Positions 51,025 to 59,350 of a DNA stretch of 64,000 bases are shown here, one piece after another. Origin of the DNA: Collinsella aerofaciens (GTDB lineage Bacteria; Actinomycetota; Coriobacteriia; Coriobacteriales; Coriobacteriaceae); the NCBI RefSeq assembly GCF_001405375.1, contig NZ_CYYP01000002.1:141224-205223 (forward strand). Direction: 5' to 3'. Positions within the stretch are counted from its first letter, which is position 1, and each line of letters begins with the position of its first letter. The notes under the pieces were generated by a model that did not search any database, was not told the DNA's origin, and was given only the letters and a program-made list of their open reading frames with translations. The position numbers and the translations under genes are program-made.

Positions 51025-52692
51025 TTGTACTACAGCGATCACGACGTCCTTGAACTCATCGCCCGTATCGAGAAGCCCTATGAGAGCGAGGTTATCGAGC
51101 TCAAGGAAGCGAAAAACGACTTCAGTTTCAAGAACCTCGGGAAGTACTTCTCCGCCCTGAGTAACGAAGCGGTCCTGCGCGGGAAACAAGACGCCTGGCT
51201 CATCTTCGGTATGGACAACGACAAGGTCGCATGCGGAACCGCTTACCGAGAAGGAAATCCGGCCAACCTTCGATCCCTTAAAAAGGAGATTGCGGACCGC
51301 GCGAACAACCACCTCACCCTGAGAGAGATCCATGAACTCAGGATTGACGGCAAACGCGTCCTCGCGTTTCAAATCCCCGCCGCAACGCCAGGCATGCCGA
51401 CGGCGTTCAACAATGCGGCATGGGCGCGCGAGGGCGAATCACTCGGGCCACTCCCCATCGATAAGTACGAGCAGATACGCCAAATGCGGAGGCCGGACTG
51501 GAGTGCCCTCGAAATCGAAGAAGCAACCTTCGAGGACCTCGACCCCAAAGCCGTGAAGAAAGCGGTGGAGCTCTTTCTCTCCAAGCACCGGCGGCATTCC
51601 GGGGCGTTCGCGGACATGGATGACCGCACGATTCTCGACATGGCAAACCTAACCAGAAACGGCAAGATCACCCCGACGACACTCATCCTGCTCGGAAGGC
51701 CAGAATCCACCCGTCTGCTCGATGGGATGAGCCCGCGCATCACCTGGACTCTCTATGCCTCCAATGGATCGGTAACCTCTTACGAGCACTTCAAACCACC
51801 CTTCCTTCTCGCGATTGACCAGGTACTCGGGAAAATCCGCAACGAGAAGTACCGGTTCAACGCAAATGGCGCGAGTCTGTTTCCCTTTGAGGCTGACCAG
51901 TACGAACCCGAGATCATCAGAGAGCTCCTGAACAACTGTATCGCCCATCAGGACTATTCCATGCAGGGGCGAATCAATGTCGAGGAATTCGAGGATCACC
52001 TCGTGTTCCTAAACGAAGGGTCCTTCATTCCGGAGACAATCGAAAATGCGATGCGGCCGGGTTTTAAGCCAAGCTACTACCGCAACCCCTTCCTTTCCGA
52101 GGCGATGGTGCAGATGGACATGATTGACACCATCGCCATGGGAATCCCCAAAGTATTCCAGATGCAGAGAAAGCGATACTTCCCCCTACCCACCTACGAC
52201 CTTTCGGATCCAACCCGCGTGCGCGTAAGCGTCTACGGTAAGACCATCAATGAGAGCTACAGCAGGCTACTCTATGCTAAACCGGACCTTCCGATGGACG
52301 TCGTCTACCTTTTGGACAAGGTTCAAAAAGGCGAGGAAATCACGAACGAGGAGGCCGCAGAGCTGCATCGACTCAAGCTTATCGAAGGCAGGTACCCCCA
52401 TATCTCCATCACGAACGCCCTTGCCTCGAAGACGGGGCAGGAGGTGTCTTACACGCGCAGCAAAGGCCTCAATGAAGAGGCCTGCAAGGCGTTTGTCATT
52501 CAGATGCTCTCAGAAACGGGGCCCGCACCACGTGCGAAAATCACCGCCCTCATCAACGATCTTCTCCCCTCGGGCCTTACCGACGCGCAAAAGGCCAAGA
52601 AGGTGTCGAACCTGTTAGCGAAGATGAAGAAGGTAGACAAGACCATCGATAGCGACGGAACGGGAAAGACCGCAAGATGGCATGCCCTGTAA
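51025..52692 (+). CDS. AlbA_2 (schlafen-like) DNA/RNA-binding protein with HATPase domain
   Basis: 555 residues starting at TTG 51025 with AGGAG five bases upstream. Residues about 17-130 are the AlbA_2 domain (VIELKEAKNDFSFKNLGKYFSALSNEA, AWLIFGMDND). Residues about 290-400 match the GHKL-type ATPase found in the RecG-related group (PEIIRELLNNCIAHQDYS, FLNEGSFIP, RNPFLSEAMVQMDMIDTIAMGI). The C-terminal part contains winged-helix-like stretches. Such proteins are frequent island genes in gut bacteria; regulatory or defence roles are proposed but unproven. First gene inside the tRNA-linked island, immediately after the palindrome cluster, which it may bind itself. Confidence 0.88.
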   Translation: MYYSDHDVLELIARIEKPYESEVIELKEAKNDFSFKNLGKYFSALSNEAVLRGKQDAWLIFGMDNDKVACGTAYREGNPANLRSLKKEIADRANNHLTLREIHELRIDGKRVLAFQIPAATPGMPTAFNNAAWAREGESLGPLPIDKYEQIRQMRRPDWSALEIEEATFEDLDPKAVKKAVELFLSKHRRHSGAFADMDDRTILDMANLTRNGKITPTTLILLGRPESTRLLDGMSPRITWTLYASNGSVTSYEHFKPPFLLAIDQVLGKIRNEKYRFNANGASLFPFEADQYEPEIIRELLNNCIAHQDYSMQGRINVEEFEDHLVFLNEGSFIPETIENAMRPGFKPSYYRNPFLSEAMVQMDMIDTIAMGIPKVFQMQRKRYFPLPTYDLSDPTRVRVSVYGKTINESYSRLLYAKPDLPMDVVYLLDKVQKGEEITNEEAAELHRLKLIEGRYPHISITNALASKTGQEVSYTRSKGLNEEACKAFVIQMLSETGPAPRAKITALINDLLPSGLTDAQKAKKVSNLLAKMKKVDKTIDSDGTGKTARWHAL

Positions 52693-52780
52693 CATCGTGA
52701 TGGATCTCACCGTCAGACGCACGGCTTCCAACAGACCGACCGCGATGCGTCTGGGTACCTTACCGGGCGCATCATCTAAT

Positions 52781-52816
52781 ATTGGACTCTCTACTTGCAT
52801 TGGACTCTCTACTTGC
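52781..52816. repeat. Tandem 18-bp direct repeat
   Basis: ATTGGACTCTCTACTTGC twice in perfect tandem. It lies in the 640-base stretch 52693-53332, which otherwise holds only the broken ORF at 52959-53242 and a GTGTCCTATAAGCC word that recurs near 55335. Confidence 0.9.
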
Positions 52817-52958
52817 GGCATCCATCCCTACCCGACTCTGGATACCGCAAGTGTCCTTTTCGATGGCATCCCCGCGTTTTGTAGTCGGAAAACAGTCGAC
52901 TCATAGTTGAAAGCTACAAAAAGTGTGTCCTATAAGCCAGTAAATTGCCGAAGCGTTT

Positions 52959-53242
52959 TTAAAACCCGATCTCCGCAACGATCTTTTTCATCTCGATAGC
53001 CCATCCAAGCCGCCCCTCGATGTACCGCAGCCATGCGTCCTGATGGCTCTTAATTGGGTGGCCGGCCTTATAGAAACGCAGGCCCGATGCCTTTTAGCAT
53101 CAAAGGGCGCCGCCGTCAGCTCGAAGCGTTTTTCGAAGATCCTTGTCCAGTACGCTAGCTTGACCATTCGGACCACTTTTAAGTAAACATCAGCAAGGGC
53201 GGCCCGACGTATCGGGAGCTCAAGACCGCCCAGTGTAATCAA
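52959..53242 (-). pseudogene. Broken small ORF of unknown family
   Basis: Two minus-strand frames join into one plausible peptide when the run of four T at 53092-53095 (plus strand) is read as five. The first part is LPIRRAALADVYLKVVRM...ELTAAPFDAK and the second KASGLRFYKAGHPIKSHQD...EMKKIVAEIGF. Both parts have coding-like composition. No start codon with a ribosome binding site is evident, so the 5' end may be missing too. Family not recognised; island debris. Confidence 0.45.
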
Positions 53243-53332
53243 TCCGCAACGAAAGCGAGCCCTCGGCGCTGTGCCGGGGGCTCGACCCTTCTAGGTTTAT
53301 ATCGTTGAATTGGCTAGCAATATTGCTCGTCG

Positions 53333-53668
53333 TTAAACGGCGGCTTCGACACCTAGTCCTTCATCCCGAATACTCTGCTCGTCTTCATCGGCTGCGCCCG
53401 TGGCCCCCTCCGCTTGGATGGCATCGTAGGCTTCGATGTTCGACTCAAGGATTTCGGCGCTCTCGTTGGCAAGCGCCAGCTTCTTCTGGTGCCTGTTATA
53501 CAGGCACAAACCCATACTCCCTATGGCAAGCGTTACAGCAGATCCAACAATGCAACCCTGCCACCTTCCTGTGGCAATTCCCCCATTTCTGATGTTTGCG
53601 ATAAGCGCCCTTGGTCCGCCCGACTCCTTTGCAATATGTGACAGCTGCGCGTAGTCCCAATCCGTCAT
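53333..53668 (-). CDS. Small single-pass membrane protein, unknown function
   Basis: 111 residues; ATG 53666-53668 preceded by AGGAGGACACG, an excellent site. Residues 1-35 are soluble (DWDYAQLSHIAKESGGPRALIANIRNGG), one TM helix follows at about 36-56 (GCIVGSAVTLAIGSMGLCLY), and the rest is an acidic helical tail (LANESAEILESNIEAYDAI). Not a family I recognise. It is divergent from the HTH gene at 53757 and could share its promoter region. Found within the island, so probably accessory. Confidence 0.7.
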   Translation of the reverse strand: MTDWDYAQLSHIAKESGGPRALIANIRNGGIATGRWQGCIVGSAVTLAIGSMGLCLYNRHQKKLALANESAEILESNIEAYDAIQAEGATGAADEDEQSIRDEGLGVEAAV

Positions 53669-53756
53669 CGTGTCCTCCTAACTCGACCGCCCGCTGGCTA
53701 CTTGATTACTTGGGTCAATAATGCAACTGCACAAGTAAACAGTAAATGTCTAAGAT

Positions 53757-54671
53757 ATGTCTGCTGCGCTATTTAGAAAGGGTATTCAGACAATGTATGT
53801 CCGCCGTTATAAGCCAGAAGATGTGCTTCCAGAACGACTTGCAAGCTTAATGCGGAGTTTCGTCAATACGGACGGTAGAGTTGGCCTCTCGCAAATCGAG
53901 CTCGCGAGGCTCATGTACGAAAGGCGTTACGGAGGAGAAAACCAATCGAGCATCGATGCTCAATGCGTAAAGAAGACGGACCAGGCGTGCAAGGCCATAG
54001 CGCGAAGGATTAGCCACTTCCTCAAGGGAGACCATTTCCCGAATTGGACTGATTTGGTCGAACTTGCCGATTTCTTCGGAAAACCAATCGGCTATCTAAT
54101 CGGCGAAACGGACTGCGATTCGTACGAGCTCCAAGATGTCGCCGACATCGTTGGATTGGAGAGCGGGGCAGTCACCGCACTTAAAAGCATCACGGGGAAG
54201 GCAAGCGTAGAGTGGCCGCTTGGAAAGACCACGCTGGAGAATGAGAAGCCATCTGCAGGGAGTGCCTTCATTGCCCAGGATATGGTCGAAAAAGCCAACG
54301 CAGAACTTAATGCTTGCAGGGCAGCTCTAAATCGCATGCTCACTGCCAGAACTTTCAAAGACTTGCTGATCAGCCTCTCAAATGTTGGTGAGAGTGAATA
54401 CGAGTTATTGATGACGCGCCTTGATGCGGAGGTGGCGAAACTGCAGAGAGGTGATGATTCCAAAGGCGGTGACGAACCAGTCATGCAGCAGATGGCAAGA
54501 AAAGCGCAAGCGAGAGATGCTGGGCTGCGTTTGAGGGAAGCCGAAGGCGCTCTGAAAGCATCTCGCTACGAAGCCTACGAGTTCTACGTTCGGCTCGTCG
54601 ACGAAATGTTCTCAGATATGGCCAATACCGATATAGTGGCCAAGGCCAAACTCATTGCTGAGAAGCCATGA
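53757..54671 (+). CDS. Helix-turn-helix regulator-like protein
   Basis: Up to 304 residues. ATG 53793 (MYVRRYKPEDVL) has GAAAGGG ten bases upstream and is a good alternative to ATG 53757. Residues about 15-115 look like an XRE-type HTH with insertion (LPERLASLMRSFVNTDGRVGLSQIELARLMYERRYG, ISHFLKGDHFPNWTDLVELADFFGKPIGYLIGE). The remainder is helical, with an AELNACRAALNRML coiled segment and a C-terminal helix (YEFYVRLVDEMFSDM). It probably regulates island genes. Codon use is less GC-biased than in flanking core genes, consistent with transfer. Its 3' end overlaps the converging ORF at 54652 by 20 bases. Confidence 0.75.
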   Translation: MSAALFRKGIQTMYVRRYKPEDVLPERLASLMRSFVNTDGRVGLSQIELARLMYERRYGGENQSSIDAQCVKKTDQACKAIARRISHFLKGDHFPNWTDLVELADFFGKPIGYLIGETDCDSYELQDVADIVGLESGAVTALKSITGKASVEWPLGKTTLENEKPSAGSAFIAQDMVEKANAELNACRAALNRMLTARTFKDLLISLSNVGESEYELLMTRLDAEVAKLQRGDDSKGGDEPVMQQMARKAQARDAGLRLREAEGALKASRYEAYEFYVRLVDEMFSDMANTDIVAKAKLIAEKP

Positions 54672-55164
54672 TGTACCCAAGCGTACCAGCCACCTCGGCG
54701 CACAGGTACGAGCAGGCCGTCTTACTACTTGCCCACACGGTCCCGTTGCCGCCGACGAGCGACGTGGAGCAGGAATAGAACCACTGCGAACCCGTGATGC
54801 CGCTCGTTGGCAGTGCCCATGTCGCGTCCGCGTAAATCATCGTCAGGTATGAATACCCCAAGAACGTGCAGAACAGATTCGTGAGCCTGGACGGGTCGAT
54901 GCCCCGGAAGTCGATGGTTGCGAAGGTGCACGACGAGAACGCGTAGCCCATCGACCGCACGCCCAAGAGGTTCCCTAGGCCGGAAATGCCTGCAAGGTTC
55001 GTGCACGAGTAGGGCAGGTAGTTCGGGTTTAAATACGAGAACGTGACCATGTCCGCCGCAAAGCTCGCGCTCGGCGGGCGCGACTTCCACGCGCAGTAGC
55101 CCGAAGACGTCCTGCCGTTGCGCTTGGTCCGACCGCCGCAGTAGGGGCAATAAACGGCCTTCAT
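54652..55164 (-). CDS. Chimeric ORF: transposase-type zinc ribbon joined to BspA/DUF285-like surface repeat
   Basis: 170 residues from ATG 55162-55164 (AGAGGT upstream). Residues 1-22, MKAVYCPYCGGRTKRNGRTS, are the zinc-ribbon start of IS1249-type transposases. After SGYCAWKSRPP the text changes to a segment resembling BspA/DUF285-type surface-protein repeats (LAGISGLGNLLGVRSMGYAFSSCTF, IDFRGIDPSRLTNLF, IYADATWALPTSGITGSQWFYSCSTSLVGGNGTVWASS). No signal peptide or anchor exists, so it is unlikely to be exported as it stands. Best read as a fusion of two remnants in frame; expression and function are doubtful. Confidence 0.6.
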   Translation of the reverse strand: MKAVYCPYCGGRTKRNGRTSSGYCAWKSRPPSASFAADMVTFSYLNPNYLPYSCTNLAGISGLGNLLGVRSMGYAFSSCTFATIDFRGIDPSRLTNLFCTFLGYSYLTMIYADATWALPTSGITGSQWFYSCSTSLVGGNGTVWASSKTACSYLCAEVAGTLGYIMASQQ

Positions 55165-55380
55165 GGGTACCTCTTCCGAAAGGGTTTTACGGTTCCGGAA
55201 AAGGTTATCTACCCGCGAGAACGATAGGCAACCGGACACACATTCTGTCCGAGCGGTAAAAAGCGGGCGCGGATTTTAAACGGCTGAAAAAGGGGCATCG
55301 ACCTGCGCCGATGCCCCCAAAGCGGACACACTTTTTGTCCTATAAGCCGAAGCCGTTAAGCTTCCTGGCTACAAAAGTCT
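55165..55380. other. Non-coding island segment with a strong hairpin
   Basis: GGGGCATCG/CGATGCCCC hairpin at 55292-55317 and repeated GGACACAC...GTCC words (55236-55256, 55321-55341), similar to 52922. No gene supported. Confidence 0.55.
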
Positions 55381-55425
55381 TGGTCGCGGGGGCAGGATCT
55401 GAACCTACGACCTTCGGGTCATGAG
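55381..55425 (-). other. Middle attachment-like site, diverged copy of tRNA-Met 3' end
   Basis: 45 bases matching the tRNA 3' half at 60797-60841 with three transitions (at 55399, 55413 and 55420), including the CAT anticodon. It divides the island into 50847-55380 and 55426-60781, consistent with two elements inserted one after the other at the same tRNA gene. Confidence 0.85.
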
Positions 55426-55454
55426 AACAGAATATCGATGTTTATCGACACCTT

Positions 55455-55808
55455 TTGAAGCTCTTTGATACCGTTATATGCGCAGGTAGATTAACATATT
55501 TTGATAAAATGCTTGAATCAATGCCATGCCAATTTCGACCAAAATTCGACCAACGATTGCTTGACTTCAACAGTTGCATCGCAAGCGATGCAATATCAGT
55601 CCCGCGGTCGCAGGGAGCCGAAAGGCAGCCCCTGCGCCTCGATGAAGCGAAAAAGCTGCTTGAAACCCTGCTGTCACAGGAAATGGACGCGCACAGGATC
55701 GGAATGCTTCTTCCGCTCCTCCTCCTTTCTTCCGGGACGCCCGGGCGGCAAGAGCCTATTAAAAAGAGATGGATGGATTTCAAACTTGGCAAATCAAGGC
55801 GTAGCTAG
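55455..55808 (+). pseudogene. Probable relic of a tyrosine integrase
   Basis: The translated stretch SVPRSQGAERQPLRLDEAKK followed by LLETLLSQE...RIGMLLPLLLLSSGT...WMDFKLGKS resembles the start of the catalytic domain of phage integrases, where one expects a basic linker, EEAxKLL, then LLLLTGxRxGExLxLRWxDIDL. The Arg-Gly-Glu box is degenerate and the remainder (His-x-x-Arg, Tyr) is missing. It lies 30 bases after the middle att-like site, where an integrase gene is expected. The identification is by eye and tentative. Confidence 0.45.
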
Positions 55809-56058
55809 TCACTCGCGTCCAAAGCCATTTGCCTAAAAATGAATACCGCTGACCGAAATGGAAAGATGGTAACAACGAAATAGATTAGTCGCACTTGTTT
55901 TTAAGAACCGTTTGTTCCAGCCCGCCCTGTTTGCAAACACCCCAACTATCATGAAATCCGTAAACAGAGGCGACATCAACACCTGACGCCGGCAAGTATG
56001 CGAGTGTCGTCTCTGCCTAAGGGGCAAGCCCCCGAGATTAGTTAGGAGAGGGGAAGAG

Positions 56059-57621
56059 ATGGATAAAGTCAAAACGGCCTTCCAGAACTTTGGCCGCGTT
56101 ATCGTCGACCCTATTTTGTACCTTTCGGTAACGGGCATCATTTTGGCCATCGCCACGGTATGCTCGCTCGGCAGCGGAGTTGTCGCAGATCTGGGCACGC
56201 TGCTCTCCGCGGCAACCAACTCCGCGGTGATCGGCAACCTGCCGGTGATTTTCGCAGTCGGCCTAACGGCAGGCTTCGCAAAGAAGCAAAAATCCAACGC
56301 GGCAGTGTTTGGACTTATTAGTTACCTCATGTTCCTGTATGTCAACAACGCCTACCTGACGCTCACCGATCAGCTGGCAAAAGCTGGCGCGATGGGTCTG
56401 TATGGCACTGGCCAGGCAACGGTACTGGGTCTTCAAGTTACCGATGTCAACGTCTTCGGCGGCGTACTCATCGGATGCTTCTGCGGTTGGCTCTATAACA
56501 AACTGATCGACGTAAAGGTATCGGAGTATATCCGGATTTACGGCGGACCCCGCCTGGCCCTTCTGGCGATGGTTCCGCTGAGCATTGTCTTCGGCATCGG
56601 AGCGACTATCGTGTGGCCCCCTATCGCCAACGCCATCAGCAACGCTTCTTCATTCATCGCAGCCTCGGGTGGTCTGGGCGTTTTCATTTACGGCTTCCTG
56701 AACCGCGTCCTCGTACCTCTCGGCATGCACCACTTTATGTGGATGCCGTTTGACTACTCCGCGATTGGCGGCACGGCGGTCGTCGCCGGCCAGAGTGTTT
56801 CCGGCGCAGCAAACATCTTCTATGCCGAGCTTCCCCATATCGCCGACGGATCCCTCACCACAGTCGACCCCTCTGTCCGCTTTGCCATGTTCGGCTTTGG
56901 CAAGGAATTCGTAACCCTCGGCACCGTGCTCGCAATGATTGCGACTTCCCGTCCGGAGAATCGAAAAGCTGTCGCAGCCATGCTGGTGCCCATTTACATC
57001 ACCGCCATGCTCTCCGGCATCACTGAGCCGCTCGACTTCATGATCCTGTTCGCGTCTCCGATTCTCTGGGTTGCCTACAGCCTGTTCTACGGACTGGGCG
57101 AGATGCTCCTGTTTGTCCTGGGAGTCCGCTTGCTTAACATGTACGGTGGCATCGAGCTGCTCACGCTCGGCCTGCCTTTGCCAATGGGCGTCACCAAGTT
57201 CCCGATTTACATCGTCTTGGGCATCGTGTTTGCCGCCGTTTCGTTCATCGTTCTGGCGATGGTGATCAAGAAACTCAACCTCATGACGCCCGGCCGTTCC
57301 GCAGAGTGGTCTGCAGAGGTCTCCGGAGGCAACAATGCTCTCGAGTCCTCCGGAACTCCGGAAGTCGACGCAAAACAGCAGGAAATGGTGCAGAACATCA
57401 TCAACGGCCTTGGCGGCAAGGACAATATCAACACCATGGGCTGCTGCATGACTCGTCTCCGTGTCGAAGTCAAAGATCCCGACAAGGTCAACGAAGAGAC
57501 CATCAAGAAGGCTATCGACAAGGGCCTGTTTAAGAACGGCACCAATGTCCAAATTGTCGTGGGAACCAACGTGCACTCCGTCTACGACCTGCTGCGTCCC
57601 ATCCTTAATCTGGAAGATTAA
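56059..57621 (+). CDS. PTS glucose/maltose-type EIICB permease
   Basis: 520-residue sugar permease with phospho-transfer domain. EIIC residues 1-415 have about ten helices, with the substrate loop motif SGITEPLDFMILF and the MHHFMWMPFDYSA segment. EIIB residues 440-520 carry the phosphorylation Cys in NTMGCCMTRLRVEVKDP (usual motif CxTRLR). The family (MalX, GlvC) imports maltose or other alpha-glucosides as 6-phosphates, agreeing with the GH4 enzyme encoded downstream. An EIIA is not fused or adjacent and must come from elsewhere. GGAGAGGGGAAGAG precedes ATG 56059. First gene of an operon inside the right half of the island. Confidence 0.93.
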   Translation: MDKVKTAFQNFGRVIVDPILYLSVTGIILAIATVCSLGSGVVADLGTLLSAATNSAVIGNLPVIFAVGLTAGFAKKQKSNAAVFGLISYLMFLYVNNAYLTLTDQLAKAGAMGLYGTGQATVLGLQVTDVNVFGGVLIGCFCGWLYNKLIDVKVSEYIRIYGGPRLALLAMVPLSIVFGIGATIVWPPIANAISNASSFIAASGGLGVFIYGFLNRVLVPLGMHHFMWMPFDYSAIGGTAVVAGQSVSGAANIFYAELPHIADGSLTTVDPSVRFAMFGFGKEFVTLGTVLAMIATSRPENRKAVAAMLVPIYITAMLSGITEPLDFMILFASPILWVAYSLFYGLGEMLLFVLGVRLLNMYGGIELLTLGLPLPMGVTKFPIYIVLGIVFAAVSFIVLAMVIKKLNLMTPGRSAEWSAEVSGGNNALESSGTPEVDAKQQEMVQNIINGLGGKDNINTMGCCMTRLRVEVKDPDKVNEETIKKAIDKGLFKNGTNVQIVVGTNVHSVYDLLRPILNLED

Positions 57622-57659
57622 CAGTCGCGTAATCGATAAGCGATAAGCGAGGAGACCTC

Positions 57660-57929
57660 ATGTTGACCAAAACGTTTCATTCAATCCGAGGCATGTTCGA
57701 ACGCCTGCTCAACATGTACAAAGAAAAGTCGACAAGGGGTCTTCTCGTACTTATGGCTGCATTCGCATGTGGTTTTATCTGGCCGCTCCTGGGTCTACTC
57801 GCTGCGGTTTGGACCCGGCGTTCAGGAAGGCACGCGGACGCAGGCAGCATTGCAGGCATGGCGGCGGTCATCAACATCGCTACCTACTTCGTGCAGATAG
57901 TAACCAAGATTGTCTGCAGCTCAATTTGA
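57660..57929 (+). CDS. Small membrane protein in the alpha-glucoside operon
   Basis: 89 residues, ATG behind AGGAGACCTC. One or two hydrophobic helices (GLLVLMAAFACGFIWPLLGLLAAVW and IAGMAAVINIATYFVQIVTKIV) follow an N-terminal amphipathic basic segment. Lies 38 bases after the EIICB stop and 19 before the GH4 start, so it is co-transcribed. Not a known PTS component; it might assist the permease. Function unknown. Confidence 0.7.
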   Translation: MLTKTFHSIRGMFERLLNMYKEKSTRGLLVLMAAFACGFIWPLLGLLAAVWTRRSGRHADAGSIAGMAAVINIATYFVQIVTKIVCSSI

Positions 57930-57948
57930 TTTGAAAGGCATGAACAAC

Positions 57949-59277
57949 ATGAACGGATACAAGATTGTCATCTGCGGCGGCGGCAGCACCTATACCGCCG
58001 GTATCGTCAAAGACCTGATTGATCAAAAGGACGAACTGGGGATTCGTGAGCTTTGGCTCTATGACATCGACAAGGAACGCCAGGACACGGTCGCTGTGGT
58101 GGTTAAGGCAGTTATCGATGACCTTGCCCCCGAGATCCCCTTGCATGTAACCGTCGACCCCAAAGAGGCGTTTACAGATGCGAACTTTGTTATGGCGCAG
58201 ATGCGCGTGGGCGGGCTCAAGATGCGTATCCAGGATGAGCAGATCAGCCTGCGCCATGGCGTAGTCGGCCAAGAGACCTGCGGAGCAGGTGGCATGGCCT
58301 ATGGCATGAGGACCATCTTCCCCATGTGCGAGCTTGTCGATTTCTGCGAGGAGTACGCCTGCAAGGACTACTGGATCGTCAACTACTCTAACCCCGCTGC
58401 CATCGTAGCCAAGGCGATGCACAAGCTGCGTCCAAACGCTCGCATTCTCGACATCTGCGATATGCCGGTAGAGATTGAAGCCCGCATGGCGGAGATTTTG
58501 GGCTGCGAACTCGACGACATTGAAGTCGACTACTTTGGCCTCAATCACTTTGGGTGGTATACCAGCGTACGCTGCAAGGGCGTCGACGTTACGGACAAGC
58601 TCAAAGAGCACGTGCGTAAGTACGGTTACATTTCCGAGGCAAGCCTCAATGACGCATTGGTAAAGGACCCAGACTGGGCCCACACCTTCAAGAATGCGGC
58701 AACGATTTCTACGCTATTCCAGGATTACCTCCCCAACACCTATTACCAGTATTACCTGTTGCCCGATGCCTGCGTGGAGTACATGGACATCAATAACACG
58801 CGTGGCATGCAGGTCGTAAACGGCCGCGAAAAGCGTATCTTCGACGCATCTGCGGCGCTTAAGCGCGGTGAAAAGGTCGATCTCACGCAGTTCTACGTAG
58901 GCGTCCACGGCAGGTTCATTGTCGATGTCGTCAAGTCCCTGGCGAAGGATTTGCGCCATCGCCAGCTGGTGATTGTGCCCAATAATGGCGCAATCGAGAA
59001 TCTCTCGGACGACGCGACCGTCGAGATTCCGGCGTACATCACCGATCGAGGAGCCGAACCGGTCCGCGTCGGGAAGATTCCCCGCTTCTACAAGGGCCTT
59101 ATCGAGCAGCAGGATGCCTGCGAGGGCCTTGTGGTCGAGGCCGTTATCGAGGGCTCCTACCAGAAGGCACTCGAGGCCTTCACCCTCAATCGCACGATTC
59201 CCTCAGCGCGCGTGGCTAAGGAAGTCTTGGACGACATGATCGAGGCGAACAAGGGCTATTGGCCTGAGCTGAAGTAG
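57949..59277 (+). CDS. GH4 6-phospho-alpha-glucosidase (maltose-6'-phosphate glucosidase type)
   Basis: Cytoplasmic NAD+- and Mn2+-dependent enzyme that splits maltose-6'-phosphate and related alpha-glucosides. 442 residues from ATG 57949, for which AAAGG is correctly spaced. N-terminal Rossmann motif KIVICGGGSTYT. The Mn2+ ligands are Cys170 in DICDMP and His200 in GLNHFGW. The CDMP form of the Cys motif is the one known for 6-phospho-alpha-glucosidases (GlvA/MalH), against CNIP for beta-type enzymes. VNYSNPAAIV and PNNGAIENL are further family blocks. Substrate fits the EIICB permease encoded upstream. Confidence 0.94.
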   Translation: MNGYKIVICGGGSTYTAGIVKDLIDQKDELGIRELWLYDIDKERQDTVAVVVKAVIDDLAPEIPLHVTVDPKEAFTDANFVMAQMRVGGLKMRIQDEQISLRHGVVGQETCGAGGMAYGMRTIFPMCELVDFCEEYACKDYWIVNYSNPAAIVAKAMHKLRPNARILDICDMPVEIEARMAEILGCELDDIEVDYFGLNHFGWYTSVRCKGVDVTDKLKEHVRKYGYISEASLNDALVKDPDWAHTFKNAATISTLFQDYLPNTYYQYYLLPDACVEYMDINNTRGMQVVNGREKRIFDASAALKRGEKVDLTQFYVGVHGRFIVDVVKSLAKDLRHRQLVIVPNNGAIENLSDDATVEIPAYITDRGAEPVRVGKIPRFYKGLIEQQDACEGLVVEAVIEGSYQKALEAFTLNRTIPSARVAKEVLDDMIEANKGYWPELK

Positions 59278-59302
59278 AGAAGCCATCCAGATAGCAAAAG
59301 CA

Positions 59303-59345
59303 CAAAAGGTGGCCTCAAGGCAAAATGCTTTGGGGTCACCTTTTG
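59303..59345. terminator. Bidirectional terminator between GH4 and RpiR genes
   Basis: CAAAAGGTG...CACCTTTTG with further pairing inside (CAAGGCA/TGCTTTG). T-runs on both strands; serves the convergent genes. Confidence 0.88.
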
Positions 59346-59350
59346 TATGA

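Noticed and set aside
55442-55792. 116-residue minus-strand ORF beside the middle att-like site
   Set aside because: Cys/Ser/Arg-rich shadow of the plus-strand frame that resembles an integrase start; no ribosome binding site.
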